From the NCBI GenBank assembly GCA_964393605.1, contig CAYMUL010000012.1:1-64000 (forward strand): 64,000 nucleotides of DNA, in the 5' to 3' direction. The position numbers were made by a program, and so were the translations under genes. Shown here piece after piece: positions 1 through 9,000 of this stretch; position 1 is the first letter of the stretch, and every line of letters starts with the position of its first letter. The stretch is from CAYMUL01 sp964393605. GTDB taxonomy: Bacteria; Bacteroidota; Ignavibacteria; Ignavibacteriales; Ignavibacteriaceae. Under the pieces are notes generated by a model. That model was not told the origin of the DNA. It saw only the letters and a program-made list of their open reading frames with translations, and did no database searches.

Positions 1-355
1 TTTCACCGCAAAGACGCCAAGCCGCAAAGTGAAATTCATTTTTAATTTTTAATTTTTAATTGTTTTCTTGGGAACACAAAACCAATTTCTTTTTTCACCG
101 CAAAGACGCCAAGCCGCAAAGTGAAATTCATTTTTAATTTTTAATTTTTAATTGTTTTCTTGGGAACACTAAACCAATATCTTTTTTAACCGCAAAGACG
201 CAAAGGCGCAAAGTGAAATTCATTTTTAATTTTTAATTTTTAATTGTTTTCTTGGGAACACTAAACCAATATCTTTTTTAACCGCAAAGACGCAAAGACG
301 CAAAGTGAAATTCATTTTTAATTTTTAATTTGTAATTTTTAATTGTTCTCTTAGC
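1..355. repeat. Tandem array of a 92-bp repeat, about 3.9 copies
   Basis: Four units start near positions 1, 93, 185 and 277 with an exact 92-bp period (the CCGCAAAGACG core recurs at 6, 98, 190 and 282). Each unit has a GC-richer head (CCGCAAAGACGC..GCAAAG), a low-complexity stretch of TTTTTAA steps and a tail (TTGGGAACAC). Copies 1 and 2 carry TTTCACCGC, copies 3 and 4 TTTAACCGC; the last copy diverges after about 320. The array may continue to the left of the window. Positions 356-553 hold no gene; they are the AT-rich leader of lpxC. Similar CGCAAAGACGCAAAG heads are, from memory, common intergenic repeats in environmental genomes. Confidence 0.93.
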
Positions 356-553
356 AACTCAAAACCTATTCTCAATTCACACCCGATCAATCAGGACACA
401 ATTCTCCGAACAAAAAAATCAGAACAGGAAACGAACTTTAAGATTTCACGATTAAAATTCCCCGCTTTCTACAATTGTATTAAAGACGCTCTATCTTTAA
501 CTTTGGAAAGTATTATTTCAATATTAAACTATTACCACAATTAGAGAAAATTA

Positions 554-1963
554 ATGCTCGAAAAGCAAAGAACAATAAAAAATCCGGTATCTATGTCCGG
601 TATCGGATTGCACACAGGCACAACCTGCACAATGACATTCAAACCGGCGACTGAAAATTATGGAATACGATTTGTCCGCACCGATTTGGGAGGTAGCCCC
701 GAAATTCCCGCAATTGTCGATCACGTTGTTGACGTTGCTCGGGGTACAACATTGGCAATCGGAGAAGCGCGCGTCCACACTGTTGAGCACGTCCTCGCCG
801 CTGTTATGGGTTTGCAGATTGACAACTTGATTATTGAACTTGATGGAATTGAACCGCCGATTGGAGACGGCAGCGCGGTACCTTATGTAGAAAAACTAAC
901 CGAAGCAGGTTTCGAACAGCAAGATGCGCCGAAAGATTATCTTATCATTGAAGAAGCAGTTACACATCACGAAGAAGAAAATCAGATTGACATTGTCGCA
1001 CTTCCGCTCGATTCTTACCGCATCAGCGTGATGGTTGATTATCAAAATCCCGCGCTCGGAAGTCAGCACACCGGATTATTTGATCTTGAAAAAGAATTTG
1101 TAAATGAATTTGCGCCCGCGCGAACTTTTTGTTTTTTGAGTGAAGTTGAACAACTTTCTAAACTCGGTTTGATTAAAGGGGGAGATATCGATAACGCCGT
1201 TGTAATAGTCGATAAAAAACTTTCGAATAATGAACTTCAAGATTTAAGAACAAAACTTGGAATCGAAAAAGAAATTTCTCTCGGCTCGAACGGAATTTTA
1301 AATGACAAATCACTGCGATTTAAGAATGAACCTGCACGTCATAAATTGCTTGACCTGATTGGCGATCTTGCATTAATCGGTGCGCCGCTAAAAGCGCAAA
1401 TACTCGCCGCTCGACCGGGGCATCGTGCAAACGTGGAATTTGCAAAACTGATCAGGAAACTTTATCAACAAAAAAGACTTGTAAAGAAATTTCAACATGT
1501 AAAGAAAGAGGGAATCGTTTTCGATACAAATGCGATTTTAAAAATTCTCCCGCACAGATATCCTTTCTTACTTGTCGATAAAATTATTCATCTCGAACTC
1601 GATAAAAAAGTTACAGGTGTAAAATCTGTTTCCGTGAACGAGCCATTTTTCCCGGGTCACTTCCCCGGACAACCGATAATGCCCGGAGTATTGATAATAG
1701 AGGCGATGGCGCAGACCGGCGGTATTTTACTTTTGAATTCTTTTCCGAATCCCGAAGAAAAGCTTGTCTACTTTATGCAAATCAATAATGCAAAATTCAG
1801 GAAACCTGTTGTGCCGGGAGATCAACTTTATCTCGAAGTTGAAATGATAAATAAGAAAAGTAAAGTTGTGCAGATGACCGGGCGCGCAGTAGTTAATGAT
1901 GTACTTGTTGCGGAAGCCGAATTCATGGCGGCTATTGTTGATAGAGAAGTGAAGAAAAAATAA
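554..1963 (+). CDS. lpxC/fabZ: Bifunctional UDP-3-O-acyl-GlcNAc deacetylase / 3-hydroxyacyl-ACP dehydratase (LpxC-FabZ fusion)
   Basis: 469 residues, two enzymes in one chain. Residues 1-310 are LpxC, the zinc deacetylase that commits UDP-GlcNAc to lipid A: HTVEH at 75-79 gives the catalytic Glu78 and zinc ligand His79, RHKLLD at 262-267 gives His263 and Asp267, and RPGH ends at His290. Residues 320-469 are FabZ, the fatty-acid synthesis dehydratase: PHRYPFLLVD near 333, and PFFPGHFPGQPIMPGV with His369 and Glu383 as the expected catalytic pair. The fusion is known in Bacteroidetes and Chlorobi. It opens a long co-directional run; its TAA overlaps the lpxA ATG by one base (TAATG). Both active sites look intact. 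Confidence 0.97.
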   Translation: MLEKQRTIKNPVSMSGIGLHTGTTCTMTFKPATENYGIRFVRTDLGGSPEIPAIVDHVVDVARGTTLAIGEARVHTVEHVLAAVMGLQIDNLIIELDGIEPPIGDGSAVPYVEKLTEAGFEQQDAPKDYLIIEEAVTHHEEENQIDIVALPLDSYRISVMVDYQNPALGSQHTGLFDLEKEFVNEFAPARTFCFLSEVEQLSKLGLIKGGDIDNAVVIVDKKLSNNELQDLRTKLGIEKEISLGSNGILNDKSLRFKNEPARHKLLDLIGDLALIGAPLKAQILAARPGHRANVEFAKLIRKLYQQKRLVKKFQHVKKEGIVFDTNAILKILPHRYPFLLVDKIIHLELDKKVTGVKSVSVNEPFFPGHFPGQPIMPGVLIIEAMAQTGGILLLNSFPNPEEKLVYFMQINNAKFRKPVVPGDQLYLEVEMINKKSKVVQMTGRAVVNDVLVAEAEFMAAIVDREVKKK

Positions 1964-2739
1964 TGGCGAATATTCATCCGACTGCGATCGTCGATCCTAA
2001 AGCTAAACTTGGAGAGAATGTAACAATCTCCGCATTCGCAATTGTTCACGGCGATGTTGAGATTGGAGATGATACTTTCATCGGTCCGCAGGCAAACATT
2101 TATGACGGTGCGCGAATAGGCAAACGTGTAAAGATTTTTCAAGCCGCATCTATCGCGCACATACCGCAAGATTTAAAATTCAACTACGAGCCCTCAATTT
2201 GTGTTGTTGGCGATGATACAAAAATACATGAGTTCGTAACGCTTCATCGCGGAACTAAAGAAACGGGGCTGACACAAATCGGAAAAAATGTTTTGCTGAT
2301 GGCGTACTCTCACGTGGCGCACGATACGCTCGTCGGTGATAATTGCATCATTGCAAACGGAGTTCAAGTTGCCGGACATGTATTGATTGAAGATTGGGTT
2401 ATCATCGGAGGAATGACGCCCGTCCATCAATTTTGCAAAGTGGGGAAACATAGCATGATTGGCGGGGGATATCGCATTGTTCAAGATGTTCCTCCTTTTA
2501 TTATGTGCGCCGGAGAACCGTTGCGTTACGGCGGAATCAACGTTATCGGTTTGAGAAGAAGAGGTTTTTCCGCACAGCAAATTGAAGCATTAAAAAATGT
2601 GTACAGATTAATTTATAATTCCGGTTTAAATCTCACGCAAGCAAAAGAAAAAATTGTTCAAACGTATGCGAATGAATCGCTTGCATCGGAAGTCTTAGAT
2701 TTTCTTTCAAAAGCTACGAGGGGAATTGTAGGAAAGTGA
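1963..2739 (+). CDS. lpxA: UDP-N-acetylglucosamine O-acyltransferase (LpxA)
   Basis: 258 residues, normal family length. It adds a 3-hydroxyacyl chain from ACP to UDP-GlcNAc, the first step of lipid A synthesis. The N-terminal 190 residues are left-handed beta-helix hexapeptide repeats (HPTAIVDPKAKLGENV and following). The catalytic His is expected to be His120 in SHVAHD, matching AHIAHD of E. coli LpxA. The C-terminal helical part (RRRGFSAQQI onward) is typical. It sits one base overlapping behind lpxC/fabZ, so deacetylase, dehydratase and acyltransferase are translated together. Its end overlaps the next gene by four bases (GTGA). Confidence 0.97.
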   Translation: MANIHPTAIVDPKAKLGENVTISAFAIVHGDVEIGDDTFIGPQANIYDGARIGKRVKIFQAASIAHIPQDLKFNYEPSICVVGDDTKIHEFVTLHRGTKETGLTQIGKNVLLMAYSHVAHDTLVGDNCIIANGVQVAGHVLIEDWVIIGGMTPVHQFCKVGKHSMIGGGYRIVQDVPPFIMCAGEPLRYGGINVIGLRRRGFSAQQIEALKNVYRLIYNSGLNLTQAKEKIVQTYANESLASEVLDFLSKATRGIVGK

Positions 2740-3512
2740 AATGGATTTACTTTCCTTTTGAGTTTTTTACAGGCAGAGAAAATATGGCAATCGATTCTTC
2801 TCTTGCGCAACTGAATTTATCCAATTATGTTTTTTTTAGAACTTACAGATGGAGACCGTTTTGTGTTTCGCTCGGCGCAAACCAATCGGTTGACATTCTT
2901 AATATAGAAAATATTGATGCGGACGAAATTGATTTTGTAAAAAGACCGACCGGCGGCAAAGCCGTGTTTCATGCGGGTGAACTGACTTATTCAATCGTAT
3001 TTCCGGTTGATAGTTTTTATACTCCCAAAAAAATTTATGAAGAAATCAACTCAGCATTAATAGACGGATTAACATATTATAATCATCAATTAAAGAATCT
3101 TTCGCTCGAAAATTCCTCTCTGAATTTGAGAGAAACATACAAAGAAAAATTTTCTGAAGCATGTTTTTCCATTCCCAATAAAAATGAGTTAAAGTATGAT
3201 TTGAAAAAGGTTGTCGGAAGCGCGCAAAGGAAAATCAGAAGTGTTGTATTGCAGCACGGTTCTATTTTATGCAGCGGTGAACATCTTGATATTCTCAAGT
3301 ATCTAAAGCTGTCGGATGAGGAGAAGAAGAAATCCGAATTGAAATTGAAAGAAAATACAATCGAACTTGAAGCAATATTGAAAGAGAAAATAAATTACGA
3401 AGCTCTTTCAGAAGCTGTAAAATTAGGCATGGAAAAGCATTTCGCGCAAAAATTTGAAATTCACGATTTGAAAGATTTTATTCTTACAAAAAAAGAAAAA
3501 CTCGCCGTTTAA
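2736..3512 (+). CDS. Lipoate/octanoate transferase of the LipM/LplA family
   Basis: 258 residues. It is probably an octanoyltransferase or lipoate-protein ligase that loads octanoate or lipoate on 2-oxoacid dehydrogenase or GcvH lysines. Visible family marks: RPTGGKAVFHAGELTYS at 70-86, KVVGSAQRK at 158-166 with the invariant Lys158, and VLQHGSI at 171-177. Cys143 in EACFSIP sits where LipM enzymes carry their acyl-accepting cysteine, which favours LipM over the ATP-using LplA, although the two are hard to tell apart by eye. Start is GTG at 2736, overlapping the lpxA stop; the nearby ATG at 2741 is out of frame. Co-transcription with lipid A genes may reflect shared acyl-ACP supply (inference). 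Confidence 0.85.
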   Translation: MKWIYFPFEFFTGRENMAIDSSLAQLNLSNYVFFRTYRWRPFCVSLGANQSVDILNIENIDADEIDFVKRPTGGKAVFHAGELTYSIVFPVDSFYTPKKIYEEINSALIDGLTYYNHQLKNLSLENSSLNLRETYKEKFSEACFSIPNKNELKYDLKKVVGSAQRKIRSVVLQHGSILCSGEHLDILKYLKLSDEEKKKSELKLKENTIELEAILKEKINYEALSEAVKLGMEKHFAQKFEIHDLKDFILTKKEKLAV

Positions 3513-3518
3513 TTTTTA

Positions 3519-4592
3519 ATGATGAAAAAAATATTTTCACTTTTCTTTTTTCTTTGCATAAATTTTTATGCGCAAACGGATTTCGTCGTACATATACCCG
3601 ATGGAAACATTTCGGGTATTGATGTTTGGCAAAATGAAGTTTGGATTGCAACGTACGGTAGGGGAATTTTCAAGTATGATAAAACCTCCGAATCGATTGA
3701 AGAATTTTCTTCCGCAAAAGGAAATTTGGTGAATGATTTTTTTTATTGCATCGCCGCGAGCAAAGATTTTATTTGGGCGGGAACGAGCGATGGTCTTTTC
3801 ACTTACGACAGAAAAAAAAATCTCTGGCGTAAAAGAAAATTCTCCGTCGGCGGCGAATACGGAAATTGGATTCGATCGCTTTGCTTCGATGAAAAAGAAA
3901 ATGTTTTATGGATTGGAAGATTTATCAATCTTACCCGCTTCGATATTCTTCTAAATAAATTTGAAGATTTTGATATGACTTTCAATAACGATCCGAGAAC
4001 TAACAATTTTCAAGTTATCAAACTTGAATCGAACAGATATGTTTGGTTCGGTACAGAAGGAGGAGTATATCGCTATAACAAATCTCTGCCGATAACCGAT
4101 AAATCTTCTCTCGAATTTTTTCACAACAAAGGAAACGGATTCCGCGGCGAAGGAAATTCTGTTTCCGTCTCTGATATTTATTTCGATAAAAATTGGATCT
4201 GGTTCGCGACTGATGAATTCATCACTTCAGAATCACCCGAATTCAATGTTGGCGGTTTGTACAGATACAATCGCCGTGCAACCTGGGAAAAATTCGATAA
4301 ACGAACAGGGCTTGCCGCCAATGGTATCAATGCCATTACTCGCATTGGAAATAAACTTTGGACAGCCGTTTATGAATTCAATTTGAAAAACGAATCGGAA
4401 ATTCCGAAAGGTTTATCGATGATTGATATTAATTCAGGCAAAAGCCAAAATGTAAATCTGGAAGAAATTAAATTGACAACAAATAAAATTTCCGTGCTTA
4501 ATTTTGACGGAGATGATTTATGGATTGGCACCGATGCCGGTTTGTGGCAGGTGAAATTCAGAAATAAATTTACTATTGTAAAAAAGAATTAA
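3519..4592 (+). CDS. Secreted seven-bladed propeller protein (two-component-regulator-propeller type)
   Basis: 357 residues starting with a signal peptide (KKIFSLFFFLCINFYAQ, cut after about residue 19). The rest is a run of propeller blades marked by W-[IAF]-[AG]-[TR] strands: VWIATYGRGIF at 41, IWAGTSDGLF at 85, LWIGRF at 130, VWFGTEGGVYRY at 175, then IWFATDEF, LWTAVYEF and LWIGTDAGLW. Such Reg_prop blades are common in Bacteroidota sensor proteins, but no membrane segment, kinase or DNA-binding domain follows, so this is a free exported propeller of unknown ligand. It lies 6 bp after the LipM-like gene and 11 bp before hldE-kinase, so it is probably co-transcribed with envelope genes. Confidence 0.82.
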   Translation: MMKKIFSLFFFLCINFYAQTDFVVHIPDGNISGIDVWQNEVWIATYGRGIFKYDKTSESIEEFSSAKGNLVNDFFYCIAASKDFIWAGTSDGLFTYDRKKNLWRKRKFSVGGEYGNWIRSLCFDEKENVLWIGRFINLTRFDILLNKFEDFDMTFNNDPRTNNFQVIKLESNRYVWFGTEGGVYRYNKSLPITDKSSLEFFHNKGNGFRGEGNSVSVSDIYFDKNWIWFATDEFITSESPEFNVGGLYRYNRRATWEKFDKRTGLAANGINAITRIGNKLWTAVYEFNLKNESEIPKGLSMIDINSGKSQNVNLEEIKLTTNKISVLNFDGDDLWIGTDAGLWQVKFRNKFTIVKKN

Positions 4593-4603
4593 GGATTTGA
4601 ATT

Positions 4604-5599
4604 ATGATTAAACTTAGCAAGAGTAGAATTAAAACTCTGCGAGAAAATTTTAAGAAGAAAAAAATTGTTGTGCTCGGCGATATGATGCTCGACTGCTACT
4701 ATTGGGGAAACGTGAAAAGAATTTCTCCCGAAGCACCCGTGCCTGTTGTAGAAGTTGAGAGTGAATCTTTCAAGTTTGGCGGTGCGGCTAATGTTGCATT
4801 TAACATCGAAACGCTTGGCGGAAATCCAATTCCCATTGGAGTCATCGGCAAGGATAATTTCGGTTATATTTTTAGTTCGCTTCTGACTGATGCGAAGATC
4901 GACTCGCACGCTTTAATTTTTGATAAGGAAAGACCGACAACTGCAAAGACGCGTGTCATCGCGCATAACCAGCATGTCGTGCGAATCGATAAAGAAAGCA
5001 TAGATTATATCAGCAAGCATAATCAAAATAAAATTGTAGAATATTTAGCCGAATCAATTGATGAGATCGATGGAATTATTTTACAAGATTATAACAAGGG
5101 AGTACTCACGCCTTCCTTAATTGAAAGAGTGATTGAACTCGCAAATAAAAATAATGTTTTAATTACTGTCGATCCGAAGTTCAATAATTTTTTTCATTAC
5201 AAAAATGTAACAGTATTCAAGCCGAACAGAAAAGAAGCGGAAGATGTACTCGGTATGAAAATTAGAAATGATGAAGATATTCTTATTGCCGGCGAAAAAC
5301 TTCTTTCAAAATTAGAATGTAAATATTTGTTGCTCACTTTGGGGGAAGAAGGAATTTCAATTTTTGAAAAAGGAAAAGAAGTTAAACGCATGCCGACGAA
5401 AGCAAGAAAAGTAGCTGACGTTTCCGGCGCAGGCGATACGGTGATTTCAACATTAACGATTGCACTTGCCGCCGGTGCAAATATTGTCGAAGCTTCTTAT
5501 CTCGCAAATTACGCCGCGGGAATTGTTTGTGAAGAAGTTGGCATCGTTCCGATTGATGCTAAGATTTTGTTCGAAACTGTTGCAAGAGAAAATCAATGA
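4604..5599 (+). CDS. hldE1 (rfaE1): D-glycero-beta-D-manno-heptose-7-phosphate kinase (HldE kinase domain as a separate protein)
   Basis: 331 residues, pfkB/ribokinase fold. It phosphorylates heptose 7-phosphate at C1 on the way to ADP-heptose for the lipopolysaccharide core. Marks: GDMMLDCYYWG near 25-35, KFGGAANVAFN at 57-67, DYNKG at 162-166, and the anion-hole/catalytic motif DVSGAGDT at 272-279. In E. coli this is the first half of the fused HldE; here the second half is the next gene, with ATG of that gene overlapping this stop by four bases (ATGA). Confidence 0.95.
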   Translation: MIKLSKSRIKTLRENFKKKKIVVLGDMMLDCYYWGNVKRISPEAPVPVVEVESESFKFGGAANVAFNIETLGGNPIPIGVIGKDNFGYIFSSLLTDAKIDSHALIFDKERPTTAKTRVIAHNQHVVRIDKESIDYISKHNQNKIVEYLAESIDEIDGIILQDYNKGVLTPSLIERVIELANKNNVLITVDPKFNNFFHYKNVTVFKPNRKEAEDVLGMKIRNDEDILIAGEKLLSKLECKYLLLTLGEEGISIFEKGKEVKRMPTKARKVADVSGAGDTVISTLTIALAAGANIVEASYLANYAAGIVCEEVGIVPIDAKILFETVARENQ

Positions 5600-6075
5600 A
5601 ATCACTTTACACACAAGACGAACTTGTTTCGATCAGAAAAAAATTAAGAGAAGAAAAAAAGAAAGTAGTCTTTACGAACGGATGCTTCGATATTCTTCAT
5701 GCGGGACACGTTGATTATTTGAACAAAGCGAAAGCGTGCGGAGATATTTTAATTGTTGCTTTGAATTCCGATTCTTCCGTTAAAAAAATAAAAGGGGAAA
5801 ATCGCCCGATCGTTCCCGAGCAGGAACGCGCATTCATTCTTTCAGCATTAAAAGCTGTTGACTACGTAACACTTTTCGATGAAGAAACGCCGCACGAAAT
5901 TATTTCGAAGTTGATTCCTGACGTGTTAATAAAGGGCGCGGATTGGGCAATTGAAAATATTGTCGGGCGCGATGTAGTTGTTGCAAACGGCGGCGAAGTG
6001 AAGACGATTGAGTTTGTTAATAATCAGTCAACAACTAATATTATTAAAGAAGTTTTAAAACGATACAAAACTTGA
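5596..6075 (+). CDS. hldE2 (rfaE2): D-glycero-beta-D-manno-heptose 1-phosphate adenylyltransferase (HldE nucleotidyltransferase domain)
   Basis: 159 residues, cytidylyltransferase-like fold. It joins heptose 1-phosphate and ATP to give ADP-heptose. The nucleotide-binding motif is FTNGCFDILHAGHVDYL at 26-42, with HAGH at 35-38. QSTTNIIKEVL near the C-terminus is the usual family ending (S-T-T-x-I-I). It is translationally coupled to the kinase gene (ATGA) and to tamB downstream (TTGA). The GmhA isomerase and GmhB phosphatase of the same pathway are not in the window. Confidence 0.95.
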   Translation: MKSLYTQDELVSIRKKLREEKKKVVFTNGCFDILHAGHVDYLNKAKACGDILIVALNSDSSVKKIKGENRPIVPEQERAFILSALKAVDYVTLFDEETPHEIISKLIPDVLIKGADWAIENIVGRDVVVANGGEVKTIEFVNNQSTTNIIKEVLKRYKT

Positions 6076-9000
6076 ATGAAGAAAAAAACATAGCACCGAA
6101 AAAAAGTTTATTCCATCGAATTGTAAATTATTTTCTTTACGCATTGATCGGAATATTTCTTTTGCTTGTAATTGTGTTCGGCATCAGTCAAACTTCAACT
6201 TTCAGAAATTATTTACGCGAAGAAATTGTTTCGATAGTCAATGAAGAAATAAACGGCAGATTGAATCTCGAAAATTTGGAGGGAACACTCCTGACCTCAT
6301 TAATACTGCGGAATGGAAGTTTAACTTTTGAAAAAGATACCGTCATTTCTTTTTCGTTACTTGAAGTGAAAGTAAGTCCGCTCCAAATGTTTCTCAAAAA
6401 AATTTATATCAGAAAAGTCGAATTGTTTGATTTAAATTTTAATTTGTTGAGTGATGCCAACGGAGAATTCAACATCTCAAAAATTTTCCCGTCATCGGAA
6501 GAAGACACAACCAAAAGCGATTTCGGTTTTGCGATTGTCGTGAATGAATTTAATCTCTTCAACGGGAATTTTGTTTTACAGTCATTCGAAAATCTTGGAG
6601 GTGAAAAAATTTACCGCGAATTAAATTTTGACGACCTCAGAGTTCAAAACATAAATATACAGTTGAGTGCAAATATTTTATTGAAGCGGGAAGAGTATTC
6701 TCTAAACTTAATAAGCGCATCGTTAAATCCAAATGTAGAAGAATTTTATATCCATCAGCTCGCGGCGATGATTAATTTTAGCGGTGCCGGATTCGATTTG
6801 CAAAATTTACAGTTCCGTAGTGAACGTTCCGATTTTGAATTGTCCGCAAAACTCGACTACAATTTTTTTGAAGAATGGAATAGCGAGAATTTTTCTAAAG
6901 CACCTGTGAAAGGATTTTTGAAAGCAGTTGATTTTCATTTTGATGATTTGTCCGCAATTGTCCCGGCGACTTCCATTCTCAAAGGTAGTCTCGGCGGCGA
7001 TATTTATTTTGAAGGAATACTCGGCGATGTTTTCTTCCCGATTATTAAACTTGAATATCGCAACACGGAGTTGAACGCCTCAGGGTATATTAAAAATTTT
7101 AACAATCCTTCAAATCTTCTTTTCGATTTAACGTTAATCGATTCAAAACTTTTTCAACCTGATATTTCGCGGTTGTTGCCGTCGGTCGGAATTCCGAAGT
7201 TTAGAGAACTTGGTACGATTCGCATTGATACTCTGACTTACGTTGGCGAACCCGTGAACTTCAAGAGCCGCATCGCAGCTGATATAAAGGGTGGGGGCTT
7301 GAATGCTGATTTTGTTTTCGATCTCTCCGGCGATGAATTGAAGTACGATCTCGATGCTACAACTTCAAATATAAACTTGAAACATTTGTTGAGCTATCCG
7401 ACGCTTTTGAATTCGAACATTAAATTAAATGGAATCGGAAGTGATATCTATTCGATGAATATGAACTTGAACGCAGTTGCTACATCTTCTTTTCTCGGCG
7501 ATAAAAAAGTTGATGAACTCAAACTTGATTTGAAAGTTGAAGATGGAAAAATAGAATCGATGTTGGATGCGCTTTGCGGTGCCGAAGAAATTGAAAGCCA
7601 CGCTGAATTACTTCTTAAAAATGATGAAGAACCTAATTACAATTTTTCGGCAAGATTTAAAGGCGTGAACTTCGGTCCCTTTTTTATGGATTCATCTTTC
7701 ACAACTTTTTTGAACACAGAAATCGAAGCTGAAGGAAAATCTTTCGATATAGAAAAACTCAGCGGTGCTTTGAAAATAAATATCAAAAACTCAAAACTAT
7801 TTGATAAATCTTTTACCGATCTTTCGATCGACCTCAAAACTAAAAGCAATGGCGACGGCAACAAAGAGATTCGGCTCGAATCAAATCTTGCTTCGGCTTA
7901 TGTAAAAGGAAAGTTTAAGTATTCCGAAATCACTTCCCAACTTGCGAATGAAATTAATTTGCTAACAGATTTAGTTTCCGAAAAAGTTGAACAATATTAT
8001 CCTTCCGACAAAAAAGAGGAAACAACAAAACTCTTAAATAAAAAAACAAAATTTGCGCAGAGTAATTTCCCTTTCAGTCTTGAGTATGAAATTGAATTAA
8101 AAAGTTTAGCGGTGCTTTCTTATTTCTTTGAAGAAAGTTTTTTGGAGGCGGAAGGGAAGTTCAAAGGAAAAATTGTGAATGACGAAAATGGTTTTAAAAC
8201 ATTGCTCAATTCGAATGTAGATTTTCTTCGCTATTGGGGAACAGAAGATGCATATTTTACAACTGATGCGATATTCGATTTTTCATTATCGCACAAACCG
8301 GAATTCGGAAGTCTTTCGGGAATTGATTTAAAACTTGATGCAACTGCAGATAGAGTTTATCTCGGCACAGATATGACAAAGATTGATGCATCGCTTGCGC
8401 TTGCAAATAATGTTTTGAATCTCGACGGTGCCGCAAACATAAATGGGAACATGAAAACGAATTTTGCATCAACAGTTGATCTTTCCTCTCCGGTTGCAAA
8501 AATAGAAATCGATAAATTAGAATTTGCGTATGATAAATTCGAGCTTGCAAGCAAAGTAAAAAGTTCGATTCTTTATTCCGACGGAAAAATTGATATAAAA
8601 AATTTCAATCTCGAAAGAGGCAATTCAAAAATATTTGTCAACGGAACAATTGCGGAAGAAGGCAAACAGCAACTAAAACTTGAGTTGACAAATTTTAAAG
8701 GATATGATATAAGTTATTCGCTGCTCGATATGTCTGCGACGGATGTGATTGATAACGATTTGAATCTCACTGCAATGCTTGAGGGAACTTTCGATAATCC
8801 TTTGATCACCATTGATTTTACTGCCGAAAACAACACTTACAAATCAAAAAATTTCGGTTCTCTGAAAAGTAAATTGAGCTACTTCAATAAAAAATTGAAT
8901 ACCGATATTGTATTTATCGATGAGCAAACAAGTTATGAACCAAGTTTGAAAATATTCGGAACCGTTCCGATAGATCTTTCACTTTCTGCATCGGGAAAAA

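Noticed and set aside
1..355. The tandem array as a CRISPR
   Set aside because: Whole 92-bp units repeat, including the parts between heads; there are no unique spacers of constant size and no cas genes.
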